Shown here piece by piece: positions 37,852-54,301 of a stretch of DNA of 64,000 nucleotides. The stretch spans positions 42,337,501 to 42,401,500 of the forward strand of contig NC_134368.1 in assembly GCF_035582795.1 (NCBI RefSeq), given 5' to 3'. Source of the DNA: Mycteria americana (taxonomy: Eukaryota > Chordata > Aves > Ciconiiformes > Ciconiidae). A program made the translations under genes and the position numbers. The notes under the pieces were generated by a model, which made no database searches, had not been told where the DNA came from, and worked only from the letters and a program-made list of their open reading frames with translations. Numbering within the stretch: position 1 is the first letter of the stretch; each line of letters begins with the position of its first letter.

Positions 37852-40721
37852 AGCTCTCTCCTTAAAGAGCATGCCTCGAGAAATGTGAAGAATGCTCACA
37901 CTTGGGTTGTCACCCTACCAGACAGAAAGGTTTGTCTGTAATTGTTTCTGAACTATTAAGAAAGAAACCATAAACCAAAAAACCCCACAAAATATTAATC
38001 ATTTAGTGGGAACTCGGTTGTAAATGTATGTCATACAGGCAATTAAACTTTTATGCTGTGATATATAAACAAAAGCCCAGATGGAACTGTTTCTACAGTT
38101 TACTCCCATAGAGCTATCTTGCAAATATGGTGATGACATTTTTTTAAGGAGAAAGATATGCCCTGATTAATTTGGTGGTGACAGGCATAGGGCAATACAT
38201 AGAAAATATTAATTTTGTATAAACATTTACATAAATATACATAGCATTCTCAGGTCAAATTATTTTTGTATTTTCCATGTGTTGGGTATATCTTAAGCTT
38301 AATGAGTGCCAAGGTTGCTGAAGACAGCAGTAAATTGCTTCATAGTTTTTGCTTTATGCAAAATTGTCCTTTTTCTTGAGCTACTTACTGTCAAAACATG
38401 TTGAACTCTACTAGGTCCAAATTGAAGACTTGCATAATGTTTACCTAACACTCAACTGTCAGGTCTTGCTAATACAATCAAGGGTCTGTGCAAAGATTAT
38501 AAAGTAATAATTCAGTTCTAGATACTCTGAACATGAAGCTTTTAAGTCTCCGTTGAAGCAGGGACAGTCTGGAAAGTATTTGTGGCTGTTCTTTGGATTA
38601 AGTTCTCAGTCATTCCAGTGGCCCAAGGAAGACTGCATAAGAAGTTGAGGACCTATATATACATGTATATTAGATATCTCATAAAAGATACCCTGTAAAG
38701 TTGTATATTCTTATCAAACCTTGGAAATCAGAGATTTACTGTAAGACTTGACATACTCAATTTAAATGCAAAGTTAAAAGCTCTGGAAACTGTTTACAGT
38801 GATGACAAGAAACATGCAACGATGAAGTAGTCCCCTAAGTACACTTGAAGGAGTTACCCAAAACTGTTCCTCACAGAAACGGAGAGTACAAATATACTCT
38901 TTATTGACTTAAGGGTCACCAAAAAAGGCATATGAAGACATCAGTATATGACTTGGTTTTTCAATTTAATTAGGGTCTATGAATATTGAGGAAATAAAAT
39001 AGTATCAGAAAAGTAATGCTCTTGACTGTAGTGACCTGGGAAAACAATGTGAAAGGTATTCACTGTAAGTTGTATACCTCAGCAAGAGAACAATCATCAT
39101 CCCCACTCAGCTTCTGTTCGGTAATAAAGATTGATAAGCTGAATTTCATGTTTCCACAAATAACATTCCTTTGTGGATTTTTCTGGGTTATGATGATATT
39201 AAACTACAACAGTAAATGGTCTTCTTTTGTAGTTAAAGCTGATTAAAAATGAGCTGCACTGACATACATTACATATAAGACCATATTATTTGTTCCTGGT
39301 GTCAAGTCTAATATCCTTCAAAAAAGGTTTCAGCTGTGATTTGTAGTTTTGCTACCCAAAAGTCTAGGGAGCAGCCTTTCTCAGTGTCAGTTATGACTGC
39401 AATCTGTAGCTTGTACACACAAGACATTGATGTTTTCACTTGTTGTTTTGAGTCCAGAATAAAAGTCTGGATTTAAAAGTGATCTTAGTAAAATTCCTCT
39501 TTATTCATTATGGTAGAGAAACCCAGACAGTATTTAGCCTGGGGCCTCCAGCATACTTAAGACAGCCCTTCCAGCAGTAAAGCGCAGTCTCGCTTTGCAT
39601 GGAGAAGTCCCCAGATGGGACTGTGGAGATGTTCCTCTCTCTATCTCCATCCTCTAATAGAGCCACTTCTGCCTAAGAGCCAAGGATCTATCTTTTTTAG
39701 ACATATTTCAGAGGGCTGCAGAATGCTCTATCTGCCAACAGCAGTAATGTTTGGGTCAAACTTCTAAATGCCTTATATGGGCCTTCATTTGGGGTACATA
39801 GATAGGTGTAGCTAACAAGTCTCCCAAGTCTTGATCTCGCAAGATATGAAATAATCTAAGCACACAGCTATGAATATTGTTAGCTCCATTAACACTAGTG
39901 GATTTGCTAGCCAGTTTATATTATCCCTAAAGCTGGTAACATTTGCTATCAGCAGCTATAGGAATCATAAAGACCTGGTACAGATAGCAGCAATTCTGCT
40001 CAGGAGCTACAACCTTTTACAGATACAAAACCTTTGTCAATTAATTTGAGGTTACCAAAGGACCGTGTAATAGATGCTGAAGATAACAGTCCCTTTGATG
40101 AGAGTCTGGATGGACAACTTTGTAAAAATGGGATGAGTACTAAAGAACTGTAACCATTACTCTATGTTAGTTATTAGAAAAACAAATCCTTTCCCTCTCA
40201 ATAAGCATCTAAAATCACCTCATTATTATCTATCACCAAATGAAGAGGTTCTGGTGATGCTCAAAGGAAAAAGTCCTTTCAGCTTTTATATGCCCAAAAC
40301 CATTTCTGGCAGGTAAAGCAGGAGGAAGAACACCACTGTGAGATGAACTGTGACTAAGTGGATAAGGGTGATTCAGCTTCTGTTGCAGTACTTCAGTTTC
40401 CAGAATGTTTTTGCCAAAAATCCCTCATCAGAGGCTCTTAAGGAAACTAAATTGTCTATTCATGCTTAAATTTCAGAAACAAATGGTAGCATACACAGTC
40501 ACTTGCCATGATGCAGGGAGGTTGCTGTTCTCACAGAGCATCTGGGCTGTGACCTGACAAAGAGTGACAGGGACCGATAAGGAGTCTGCAAACAAAAGAT
40601 TTGCTTTGTCAAACTGCAATTACATGAGCTCATTCAAGACGGTGCACTCAGTAGAGGTGATTACAGTTCTGGAGCCTATGCGGAACTGCTAACTGCCTTC
40701 CGTTTGAGCATGGGGCTGAAA

Positions 40722-41512
40722 TCACAGAGTAGTTGAGGTTGGAAGGCACCTCTGGAGACCATGTAGTCCAACTCCCCTGCTCAAGCAGGGCAGCAATAGC
40801 AGGTTGCCTAGGACTGTATTCAGCTGGGTTTTTAATATCTCTAAGTAGATCTCCACAGCGTCTGTGGTAAATGGTTCAGGTAAAATGTTCTTTAGATTTT
40901 GAAAGGGAATCTCCTGTGTTCCAGCTGGTGCCCATTGCCTCTTGTCCTGTCACTGGGCACCACTGAGAAGAGTCTGGCTCCATCTTCTTTACCCAATCCC
41001 CACCAGGTATTTTTAGAGAGAGAGAGAAGATCTCCTCTGGGTCTTCCCTTCTCCAGGCTGAAGAGTCCCAGGTCTCCGAGACTCTCTTTGTACAATAGAT
41101 GCTCCAGTCCCTTAATCACCTTTGTGGCCCTTCACTGGACTCGCTCCAGTTTGTCCACATCTCTTTCATACTAGGTCACCCAGAACTGGATCCAGCACTT
41201 GAGGCGTGTCTCACCAGTGAAGAGCAGAGGGGAAGGATCACCTCCCTCAACTTGCTGGCAACACTCCTAATGCAGGCCAGGATACTGTTGGCCTTCTTTG
41301 CTGCAAGGGTCCATTGCTGGCTCATGTTCAACTTGGTGCCCCCAGGACCCTCAGGTCCTACTCTCCAAAGCTGCATTCCAACCGGTTGGTCCCAGCCTAT
41401 CCTAGTGCATGAGGCCATTCTTCCCCAGGTGCAGGACTTTGCATTTGCTTTTGTTGAACATCATGGTTTTCCTGACAGCCTATTTCTCCAGACCCTTTGA
41501 GTGGCAGCCTAA
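40722..41512 (-). mobile_element. CR1 LINE fragment, best preserved copy
   Basis: The + strand shows the complement of the CR1 3' end (GAGGTTGGAAGGCACCTCTG, TAGTCCAACTCCCCTGCTCA) and continues through CATTGCCTCTTGTCCTGTCA, CACCCAGAACTGGATCCAGC and TTTGTTGAACATCATGG. Orientation is minus with the 3' end near 40,722. CR1-like or other repeat sequence may extend to about 41,880, but the match is less clear there. No intact reverse-transcriptase frame remains. Confidence 0.93.
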
Positions 41513-41882
41513 CTGTTAGGTGCACGGTCTCCTCCCTCCGCTCCCGCTTCTTTTGCAAGCTTCCTGAGGTTCCCACCACTTCCTCACTCAATTGTGGGTT
41601 GCCATCTGCCTCCCCTGTTGTTCCTTCTTTAAAGTCCTCATCACCAGATTGGCCAGCCTGTTGGCAAAGATGCTTTTGCCCCACACAGTCACACTTGATA
41701 CTTTCCCGGTCTCTGCTGGCTGTATTGCTGGTGACCACATGAATGAGCAGCAGGGGTAAAAGTCTGAGGGCTGGGGAAGCCTTTACAGTCTCTCTGCAAC
41801 ACCCCAGAGCTGAGCACCCAGCACACAGCCTTGGGTAGGGTCAGAGCTACCCTGTAACAGGCCAAAGGCAGTGGTGTGGTCA
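41513..41882 (-). repeat. Possible 5' continuation of the CR1 copy
   Basis: GC content and style continue from the neighbouring CR1, including a stretch about subsidiary-cleft-like repeats (GTTGGCAAAGATGCTTTTGC). I cannot align it confidently to CR1 from memory; it could be a separate old element. Confidence 0.35.
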
Positions 41883-44800
41883 AGGACTTCAGAAGTTAGT
41901 GCAGTATCTGTAATGTTTTTAGTGGTGACGATTAAGGAAAACTAAGTCAGACCTTATAATTAACATAAGTTTGGGTTTTTTGTTTTGCTTTTTCTTTTTT
42001 TTTCTTTAACTACAGAGAAATTAGCACAGGTGGTAGAGGCAAAGGTATCTCTCAGTTTTCTATAAGACTCCTGGCACCAGCCAACTTCAATAGCTGCAGA
42101 ATGCTCCACACCCTCAAGGTCAAGCACCTTTAAGTATCAATAGTTACTTCCTAGCAAAGCAGTAAAAAAAACCCAAAAACCAAAAAAACCCACCAAACCA
42201 CATAAAACCCCATAACATTCTAAATCAATGAAGAATCAGACCAGGCATGGATTTCTAGGTGTCAGACAACCAATATCTGTGATGGTTGGTAACTGGGAAC
42301 AGTTTCCCAATTTAGAGTAATTTTTCCATAATACATTCAGATTCATTTGCCAGCCTGAGACACCAGACTTTATACATACACACGTACAACATTAACTCAT
42401 TTGGCCTGTCTGGAATTGATAGTTCATAGCATCAGCAGATTCTGAATATATTGCATCCTCTCTGCCTTCATAGAAAAGCAGCAACAGCCTGAGCATGCCA
42501 AGACCATTGATCTGAGGAAACACACTAAAAGATGCCTTTGATTAGCCCAGTGCTTTGTGTCGCATATTTTAACCAAGCACAGATTGCAGCCTGCAGAAAA
42601 AGTTGAGAAAACTAACAGCAAAGCCAGGAAGCCAAAAATCAGAGAGAGAGGAAACAGAGGGGCTCTGGGACTCCACAGAGAACAGCCGCTGGAAGTAAAG
42701 CAGCGCCCAACAATAAAGGCAGGAGACAGAAGAAATGTTGCATGAACAAGAACTACTGTAACCCTCGATTTCTTCAGAACAAACAACGAACAGTGTTCCA
42801 GAAAACTCAGATGAATCCCCCGCTAATGCAGGTACAAGGTATAAAGCAAATTACCAGATGCAGGAATTACAAAGGCAATTGTAGAGTATTTAACAGCACA
42901 GACATTTTCTAAAAACAATCATCAACAGAACAAAGGAGACAAAATTAAAATTACACAAAGTAAAAGCACAAAAAACTGTTTTCAAATACTTTTTCTGACT
43001 ACATTATAGATGTTGAATGATGGAAAGCATGACATGAGGGGTGCGATGCAAGTTATATTTATCTTACACGTGAGTATTTGCAAAATGAGCATATAAGATT
43101 TTTCTCTTTCCTTAAAAATCCATCGTGCTGAAGATTGACTCCGAGGCACCCTACCCACTGTGATCCTGCAACAAATGATGACAGCAGTTAATGTCTTAGC
43201 TGTGCTGGCACTGTCATTACTACTGGCATTAAGTCTCTGAGGTCTTTACGTATCCCTACAATACTTACATTCCTTTACAATCTTCAAGTACAGGTTTTAG
43301 ACTGCATCATCCGCCAAAATCAGGTTCTGAGGTTCCATATAGATCTCCTCATATAAACCCTATGTATTAATGAGCCGGCTGACTCATAGGTTAAGTGGTA
43401 TCTTTTAAGAAGATTTAATGTGAGTGGAGAAGCATCGGTATTTCTCACTGTCAGCCTGCAAAGAGCTGAGTGTTGATACCAAGGATACAATAGGATGCAA
43501 AGTGATTTATGTTTACAGAAAAAAGCTAAACCTGTGTGGCGCACGTTAAAAATGCAAAGCACATTTAGAATGCTGAGTACTTAAAAAAAAAAATGAAAGA
43601 GTAAGATTATTTTCCCAGGGCACGATACACAAATTTAGTCTAGAGTAATGCTATATGTCAGAGGCAGCCACGCTTTTGCAGCTGAATTTCAGTGCTGCCT
43701 TTTCTTTCTTCTTTCTCACCCTACCAGGGGCCATTCTCCTTTGAAAGCCACTTCTCTCCTATGGATTGCTGCTGCTACCTTGTCACCACCCCCTCCTGCC
43801 TCCATCTGCCACTGCCTCCTCATGGGCCATCGCTTCTTGCTGGCTCCAACAGCTCCAGCCTGGGGCGAGGGAAGCCAAAGCAGCTCTACTTTGCATCTTA
43901 CCTCTAATATTGCCATACCTCTCCAGACAGGAACAGGGCTACGTATACATCTAAAAAAGGGTCTCTCAATATAAGGCGTTGAACGCCATTCACGGTTACC
44001 GTCTCTACACAGATGAAGGAGGGTGAAAAAGCAAGATTTCCTTACGGTTCTCCCGCAGCTCCCAGATGCCACGGCAGGGAACAAAAAGCCTCTGCGATTT
44101 TCAATGCCCCTCTGTCACGGCTGGCACCCCGCCAGCCTGCGCCAGACACCGGCTGCCGAGCCCGCTGGGGACGTGGTGCTGGAGCAAAAAGGCAGAAGGA
44201 AACTGAAAATAAAGAAAGGGCCACCAGGGCTGGAGACAGGGAGGGAGACAGGGTCAGTATAGAAACAGATGTTCAGGGCAAGGGGTTAGGGGCAAAGTGG
44301 AGAAAGGGGAAAGGAGGTAAGATCTGGAAATACCGCTTTGCACTTTGCTTTCTCCCATTGCAGGCTCCCCCGCCCTTCAGTGCATTTTCCTATGAACTAC
44401 CTTGCTTTTCACACCTCGGAGTTGTTCCTACAGCAGCCTTCTCCTATCTCCTTTTGGGTTGCGTTTCCCTGCCAAACTTCCCTAAAACTTTTGCTGCCTC
44501 CAAATCCCAATTTGCTTCCGAGTCTCTACTCTGAAGCAGCATCACGAGGGAGAAAATTTCCTCCTGTTCCTGAATGTTTTCAGTGACTGAAAACATCATA
44601 CAGCGAGCTGTGGAGGGAGAGGGAAAAAAAAAAATCCCCAGCAAAACACCAGCTTTGTTAGAACTGTCTTTTCTCAAAATGCAGCAGGATGCTTCCTGAA
44701 GAAAACAATCCCTCACACACTTCATTTTATAAACAAAACTATCCGTTCACTGGACTGCTGTCCAAACAGGGCTCTCCCAGGGAGCAAAATGTGTTCTGGA

Positions 44801-47800
44801 AACACAGATACTCCCTGGAAAACACAAGTGAACTTCAATGGGCAGCAAGGGAATAATCCTAATACATTTTCATTACACATTCTGACAAAACCTTCAAATT
44901 ATTCATACCAAAATGTATTTGCAATTAACTGAAAAGGCACCCGAATCCAGAGCATCAGCACAATATGCTCTCATTCCCTCCTCTGCGTTTTATCCCTGCT
45001 TATAGCCAGTCCCCTGCCGACGCACCCGCACCAGGCGCTCGCCCTCCTCGTGCCGGAGCGCGCTGCCCGCTCCCAGAGCCCTTAGGACAATCTCCTTTAA
45101 GGCACGCACCATGGCCAGCATCCGCACCAGGAAAGAATTTGCGTAGAAAAGCAGAGCCAGCGCCAGGCATCTTGTCACCCTGAAAAGGCAGGGATGTCCT
45201 GTGCTGACAGCAGCTGCCCGCAGCTACCTCCTCCCTGCCTTTTAAGTTGCCATGCCCATAACAGCGGCGGTAAAAAGTGTCCTGCGTATCTGAAGTAGAG
45301 GTGGAGGTACAGCCGTGCATCCTGCTCTCTGCCGTCCCAGCGGCCCGTCTCCCGCAGGGAGGGGGACTACCGTGCTGGCTGGGACCACCACGAGCAGGTA
45401 GGCTCAGTTTCAAGAGGTTTGCTTCTAAGCATCTGTGCCCTTTCCCTACTCTCCTTGCTGAGGCAGCAGCAGATGGGACATGCACTTCTTCCACAGGCCC
45501 TAGTTCACTTCTGGCATATGATATATCAAACTGCACAAGCGCCAAGACATGAAATTGTAAACTGAGGCAGCTGAGCACCTTTTTGTACTCCTAACAAACC
45601 TCTGTACTGGAAGCAGCCCAACAGATAGAGAAAATCAAACTCTTACACAGCAACAACAGAATCAAAGCAATGCAGACTAGCGAGTGTAAAAATTACAGCT
45701 CAACAGTTAAAGTGCAATCATACTTCTCTGTCTACATCACAAAATAGATCCAGAATAGCTGTAATAGAACAAGGGCCAAATTGCAACAGAAATATGGGGA
45801 CACACGCTTCACCCCCAAGACTATTTTTTCATTAATATATAATACTTCAATTCCACTTAAGAACCTCATTATGTGTTTTTGTGATACCAGGTCATTTGAT
45901 TAGCTATATTAGTCTAAAGTAAGTTCCCCTGAAATACTGTTCAATGTAATGCTCTAGCACTTGATTAAATGCTTGGTCAGTAAGGAACTCAGTTCATGGC
46001 ATCGTTGAGTATACTCTACTAGCAGTCTGGTTAAAGTAATTACAGGGGTTTTTTATTATTTGAGTTTCAAAAAACTGGAAGAATCCCAAAGTCAGGAACT
46101 AAAGTATCGCATGAGATTGTTGGCGAGGTCTGTTCTTCCCGCCCAATGCAAAATAAGGCATCTGTCCAGCAACGACGTTCTTCTGCCTGCGCAATCCCAG
46201 TAGCCCACTCCTTCCCGCTCCCCCCAGCCTGCTCATGCTCCACAGCAAGACACAGTTATTCCACAGGGTGTTTCCTCTTTCCCCATTCTGGATGTTATGC
46301 TTTGCTCTCTGAGGAGACACCTTCTCATCAGATCCTGGACGAACGAATCATTTCCTGCTGGAAAGGATACGTTCATTTTTTTCCCCCAGTCTAGGTTGGC
46401 AGTGACTGAAAGAGGTAGTTCTCGAAGCCCATCCTCTGGCCCCTCGCTGGAGAAGAGTACGCATCAGTCACAGGCAGAAGCCAGGACAAACAAAGGGCTG
46501 TTTGTACAGCATCTCCCGTCAGCCCTTCCTCTTCTCATCCCCGCTAGCTCTTGCGCTCTCTGCGTACATCTGAAAAGATACAGCTGCCAAGAAAGTGAAA
46601 GGGAGCGAAGCAGAAGAGAAAGGTATGTCTTGCTCCTGAAATTATCCTTGTGCGCTTGTTCCGCTGATGCTAGTTAGAGAGTACGGAATTAGAAACATAT
46701 ATGGGAACATGCAGGAGAAGATTTGGGAGATGCAGATACATTGTAGGCAAAAGATGCTATTCAAGACAGATGCATGGATATGATCCAGCTAAATATAATT
46801 CTTTCTCGATCTTGCTCTTCTCCAAAGTTGGATACTACATATTAACATCTGAAGTCATTCAACATACTATATCGCCTTCCAGTACTCAATATTATTGCAA
46901 AATTGGTGAATATGGAGAGAGGTGTGTTCACAATGAATTGCTGTCTTTAAGAAAACTAAATGGGTTTTAATGAGAACTCAATTTCTGGAAAGAATCATGG
47001 TATTGATGGTAATTACAAAGCAGTAATTCACTGAATTCATCCTCAGTGGACTAGCTGCTGCCCTTACAATGCACCAACTGTTCAAGCAAAATAGATTTGA
47101 AGGATTATTTTTTTTTAATGGAAAAAACTTCTTCTTAATAATAGTATCAGTTATGCAGCTCTTGTGTAATGATTTCTTAGGAATGCACTAATAAACCTAA
47201 CTACTACGCACTAACGCACCTCAATATTAAATGCTTAGCTCAGCATTTTACAGATGTTTCTGAAATGGAAACTTGACAAACAAACAAACAATAAAAGACA
47301 TTTTATTTTGAATAGGTATTTTTAGCCCTTGAACTCAATGCACATTAAGAAGCAAATATATATCAAATGTGCTTCACTTGAAGTGCAACTTGTTAACCCA
47401 GCCCATGCCGCTGGACAGATGGGAAGAGATCATACACCAAAAGTCTACCAATTAATGTAGTCTTTGTTTTCAACATTAGGCAACTGGGGATGCAGACTGC
47501 TTAATAACTCTGAAGGCTTTCTTTACTAGTTGACAGACCAAATTGTAAATATTTATCTTTTCCCCAACATGCAGGATCTCTAGAGGTGCTGAAATACACA
47601 TTTTGTGCCATTTCTCAGTTTTCTCTATTTCTATCCCCTGTTTCCAACACCTGAGCTCCTACTAATACCATGTGACCTTTAAAGGGCATCACTTCTCATG
47701 AAATATTACCCTGTTGTTCTTGGCCAAGGAGGCTGAAATGTGGGTTTCTCTCTTTGGTCTTTTCTGACTACCTCCGCATCTAGCGGATCCAAGGACTAGA

Positions 47801-50800
47801 TGGTGCCAAACTGCCTGGCAGGATAATTCAAACACTCTCAGCTGAACGAGCAGGGATAGCACTGATTCCTGACTCACTGTGCATATTCCCAAAACAACCA
47901 TTTTTCTTTACACAAAACTCCAAATTATTTCAAAACACTTGTTATCCCAGCTGCACGTGTCCTTAAACTTTACTTACACCATGTCGAAGTAATCAAAGTA
48001 ATTAATTGAAAAGAACTTATACAAATGCAGGGAGCTCACTTTAAATATTTTTAGATGGTTTTACTCCTGCTAGAATTTGAAACGATATAATCTTGATAGA
48101 GCAACCTGGTCAGGCTTAGCGTGATTGGCATTGCTACTTTTTCAGAAGGTTTTATAAAATAAAGAGGCGTAAAAGGGTGCTTGCTGGCAAGGAGTCTTTG
48201 AGTCACCTTAGTGATTGGATTTGTTCATCACATTTCCCCGATTTGTTTTATCAGAAAAGACTGTTTCTGTGGTATGCAAAAGCAGTTAAGGTCTTTGACA
48301 TGTATTTGAAATAAATATGCACGTACCAGCCCTCTTCTTTACCTAGGCAATCAGTTGCATCGTCTGTGCAACCATCTTCAGGAAAAGAAGTTGCAGCAGT
48401 TTGTCAGAAAAAGATGCTGCATCTGAAAGGTCTGCCAAGTTTATCAGCATCGATCCTGTGCAGGGAGCTGATGAAACACTTCAGGTCCTTGCCAGTCTTT
48501 CATCTGCAAATAGGGACCTTTCTCTCACAGGAAAGGAATAATCTTTTGAAGAAAGGTCTTTTGACTAAAAGTTTCCTTTCGGTTATGATCTGCAAAAAAC
48601 AGAGGAAACGTTTAAGCAGAAATGAAATTGTAATAAAATAAATACAATGGTTTTTTCTGAATAATAACAATGCTGAGCATTGGTAAGATGTATAACGGAC
48701 CCGATAGTGAAGCTATCTGTTTATAGCTCACCAGCATATTGACTTTGCTAATACTGATTTTGGCAGTTATCCATATAAGCCCCCTTGACAATGCACGATA
48801 GCAATATCCTGTTCTATTCCAAGGCAAGCAGTGAGTTACCTTAAACTGTAGGTTGTGATTTTTGAATCCAGTAATTTGACAGGCTATAGAAAATCTGCCC
48901 CGTTTTCAGGACAGAATGAGTTCCTACGAGTTTTGAGGAGACAGGCAGCTAGCAACAGATTCAAACCAGCATTCCAGCTGAACTCCAGGTAGGGAAAGAG
49001 CACCCTAATTATTAGCAAGAAAAAAAAGAAGTACACAAGAGCAAGATATGATGAATGCCTCGCCCTTAGGGGAAGAACTCACAAAATAATCCAATCACAA
49101 GAAATGAAGGCATAAACCCCTGCTTCCTAAATTTCTCTTTTCATGGAAGTTTTCTTCCATTAAATACTTAAATAATTAAGCTAAATTATTTGAACAGAAG
49201 AATGTTAAATTGTACTCCTTGACATTGGCATTTATCAAGGTATAGTATAAACAAACTTGTTCTCTTTAAGCATTAGACCTCTCTGAGCAGAACCCTCATA
49301 ACTGCAGTGTTTATACTCCTACAAAATAAAACCGTTATTATAATAATACAGATTCTTTACTCAAGTCTAAAAAACAACATCAGGCAAAGTTAGAACAATG
49401 TTTACTTTATTTGAGAAGTAGTTTTGAGGTTTAAAACTAATAAAGACAGTATGTTATTCAATACTGCACTCTAAGGTAATTAAAAAATAGATCCCCAAGG
49501 CTCCATTACGAGTAGTTTATAGGAGTCTCCTACTCAAAAGTTCACATACAAGTTCATGGAAACTAAAAGGAATCATTCAATGAATTTTGCTTCTATGACA
49601 GAAGTTCAAAAATACAAAAGAGCTTATTTTCACTTCAGTCATGTTCTTCAATATATTGGCCGCTTTTTAATATTTTATTTGGCTACTGGTGTTCAGAAAA
49701 CAAGTTTGCACAAAATCTTTATGGAAAAATATAATTGAAGGGCATCGAGACGTAGTATTTTATCCCTAATATGAATCCAAATTCCCAGATTTTCTTAGCT
49801 AGAGTCTCTGGTGTGTCATTCATTGGCTGAAGAAATGGAAGATCAGCAAGATGGGTATGGTGGTGATGCAACCACCCAGGAAAAATTACTACAAAATACA
49901 GTAAATTTATACATTTAATAGCTTATTGTTTGTATTTTCAAATATGACCTCAAGAGTTTTACAAGATAACCCAAGTGGGACTATTGTCTTAGTGACTTCT
50001 ACAGCTGGCATGCCTTATTTTTTTTCTTATCTAGATAATAACTCTGCCATCTTAACTTGGCATGTCAGTGTTGTTGATCAGACGTTGCTTTATTCCCAGT
50101 TATTTTTGGGTTAGTCTAGAGCACTCTCGTCTGTAGCCCTGCAAGAAAGACTAGAACCAGGCCATAATATTGTAGTGTCAGGGGACCGACTCCAAAGCAC
50201 CAACAGGATGAAGGACAGCAAAGTCTTCCTGGAGGCTAACACAGGTACAGTGAGGAGCACACAGGGAGAGCTCCCTGGGCAGAGCTGACCATTGCTTCAG
50301 GTTAGTTTTCAGAGCAGAATGCCTATTTAAATTCAGTAATGTATCAGACTCCTTTCATTCAAGCACGAGGAAAGGTAAAAAATCCACTCTCTCCTAATAC
50401 CAATAAAGTCTAGGCTGAAGCACTGTTCAGAATGCTAATTTAAAAGTGAATGCAAGTTCTAGGGTCTTATCCAAAGCTTTGTGGCATGGTCACTCTCTGT
50501 GCAAAGCAGCACAGAATAGCAAAGCCAGAGTTAAACAAGCTCAAGCAGATGATGGAAAGCCTAGTCACCAACAGCAGTTTTGCAAGGGATAATTTATCCC
50601 ATCTTTTAAAAAGCAGCGTCAATTAAACCAGAATGACCTCCTGTAGCAAGACTCAGGTAAACAGTTTGCAGTACTAAAAAAAAAAAAAAAAAAAAAAAAA
50701 GAGATTAAAAAAGAGAAAATTCTCAGCAATGCTGTATCATACCAGAGCCTGCAGTGGAGGAATTAGAGGCCAGTGTCCTGGACAGCACTGCAGAGAGCTT

Positions 50801-51314
50801 CAGCCTCCTTTGCTGTTTAATGCTTCGGTTTCTTGAGCAGTCCATGACAGAGGATTCAATCAGCAGACAGTTTTTCCACAACTTTGATAGGGAAAGATAC
50901 TATTAATTTTATGTGAGTGACTCTTGTTTCAACAGGCAAAATGGCCAGGAAGGCAAGGAAACACACCCAGACATTTTCCCCTGGTTTGGTAGCAATCAAT
51001 ACACTCACACCACTGAGAGAACGTGGCCAGCTCAAAGCAATTTTCTCAAGGTGAGAGGCCAAAGAAACAACAAAATTGCCAGCAACAGAAGCCTCAATTC
51101 CCGATGAAAGGATTCCCAAGGTTGTACAGAAAGTAATGAATATCAATTCTGCTGCAATATTATTTACCTCCTAGGAGAAAACACTCTCCAGCACAGAGGC
51201 TCAAACCTCTCAAAGTTCACAGGAAAGAAAAGAAAAACGCAAGCCAGAAAGCAAATTGGGGAGAGAGATCTGTTCAACAGCTATACCTGTGTCACATACC
51301 TCATTTCTCTTTAG
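41883..51314. other. Upstream of SCRG1 exon 2; contains no identified coding exon
   Basis: The noncoding first exon and promoter of SCRG1 should lie here or farther left, but I could not place them. GC-rich patches occur at 43.7-44.5 and 45.0-45.45 kb. An A/C-rich stretch lies at 42,161-42,210 and a 25-base A run at 50,676. Confidence 0.6.
50676..50700 (+). repeat. 25-base A run
   Basis: An uninterrupted poly(A) about 600 bp upstream of SCRG1 exon 2. I cannot identify a retrocopied gene in front of it. Confidence 0.95.
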
Positions 51315-53210
<1,896 letters not shown>

Positions 53211-54301
53211 TGGACATCAAGCCTGCTGGTGAAGACAACAGACATCATTTTACAATCACGTAATAATGCTTTCAAGGGGAAAACCAAAGCAACCACCAAC
53301 AAAAAAAACCTTCCTAACCATAAGACAGTGCCTCTTTTTACACTGTAGAAAAATTTCCTTTCAATACCTTTTTGGAATCTTAAGTATGTAAGAAATACTT
53401 TTCAAATGTGGTAGCTGCCTTAATTTCCATAACGGTGTAAAAGAGTGTACAAGCTCTTAATGCATCCTAATACGCATCCCCCAGCAAAAAGCCTAACTCG
53501 TGTTACTTGGCACAACATTCTCAACTAGTTTTGATGAAGAAACTCCAAGCTTAAGCCTTCATGCGGTTAAGAACGCGTCTCCTGTAGCAACCTTCTGCAA
53601 GTACAGCTTTTTATTGCTCTACTGCCACCACACAGTTAGTGTTGTTCTAAGCTGAAGCTCCTCAGTACCTGGCACATCTGCAGACAGCTTCCCGTGTTCT
53701 GTTTGGGCATTTTAAACAAAATGCATGCACATACAAAAGGCAAACTTTCACCGTTCATGTTTGAAAATTCCACTGGGGAAAAAAAAAAGTCATCAAAACT
53801 CACATTAATAGTACTAAAGCGCACTTAGGTATTAATTATGTCTAACTGGTCACCTGCATTAACTATGGAACCTGTAAAACCTTAAATTGTTTAATCTTAA
53901 CATTGAACTTTTAAAATACTAGAACAGTTACAATATCATATATATTCAGAAAGGCGTCTAAGAGGACGGGACTGACGCAAGGTCTGTTAAGGCAACATAA
54001 AAATCCACACTCAAGCAGCTTTTTTAATCAAGCCTTGTTTGAAATACAGTACCTCAGAATTAAGTTAAAATGCTGGCTTTTTATTTTTAGGCTAGCCCTG
54101 TGTGGGGAAGTAGCTCGTGAAGTGAAGACCAAGAGGTATCTCAAAATATGAAGAGTAATCATCTTAATGTTTAAGAGGAATCGTGATCTAGGCTGTAGAT
54201 ATACAGTCACCTCTCAACACATGCCAATACTGATTACGGTGCGAGAGAAAAACAGCCCATCATTTATGTCCCTTTGTAAGTTTAAGGAAAGCCACTTGAA
54301 C

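Larger units (their letters stand above)
34143..40721. other. Intergenic, no gene seen
   Basis: AT-rich and poor in open frames. Apart from the G run at 36.98 kb and the inverted repeat at 37.82 kb I see nothing distinctive. Confidence 0.7.

Noticed and set aside
41099-41500. Open frame of 133 codons on the + strand
   Set aside because: It lies wholly inside the 40.7-kb CR1 copy, on the antisense strand.
50140-50700. Processed retropseudogene ending in the 25-base A run
   Set aside because: The sequence in front of the A run matches no gene I recognise and no target-site duplication is clear.
1-51314. HAND2 coding exons
   Set aside because: I looked for the basic helix-loop-helix signature expected of HAND2 and found none in the predicted frames. 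The gene is inferred to lie beyond the left end.
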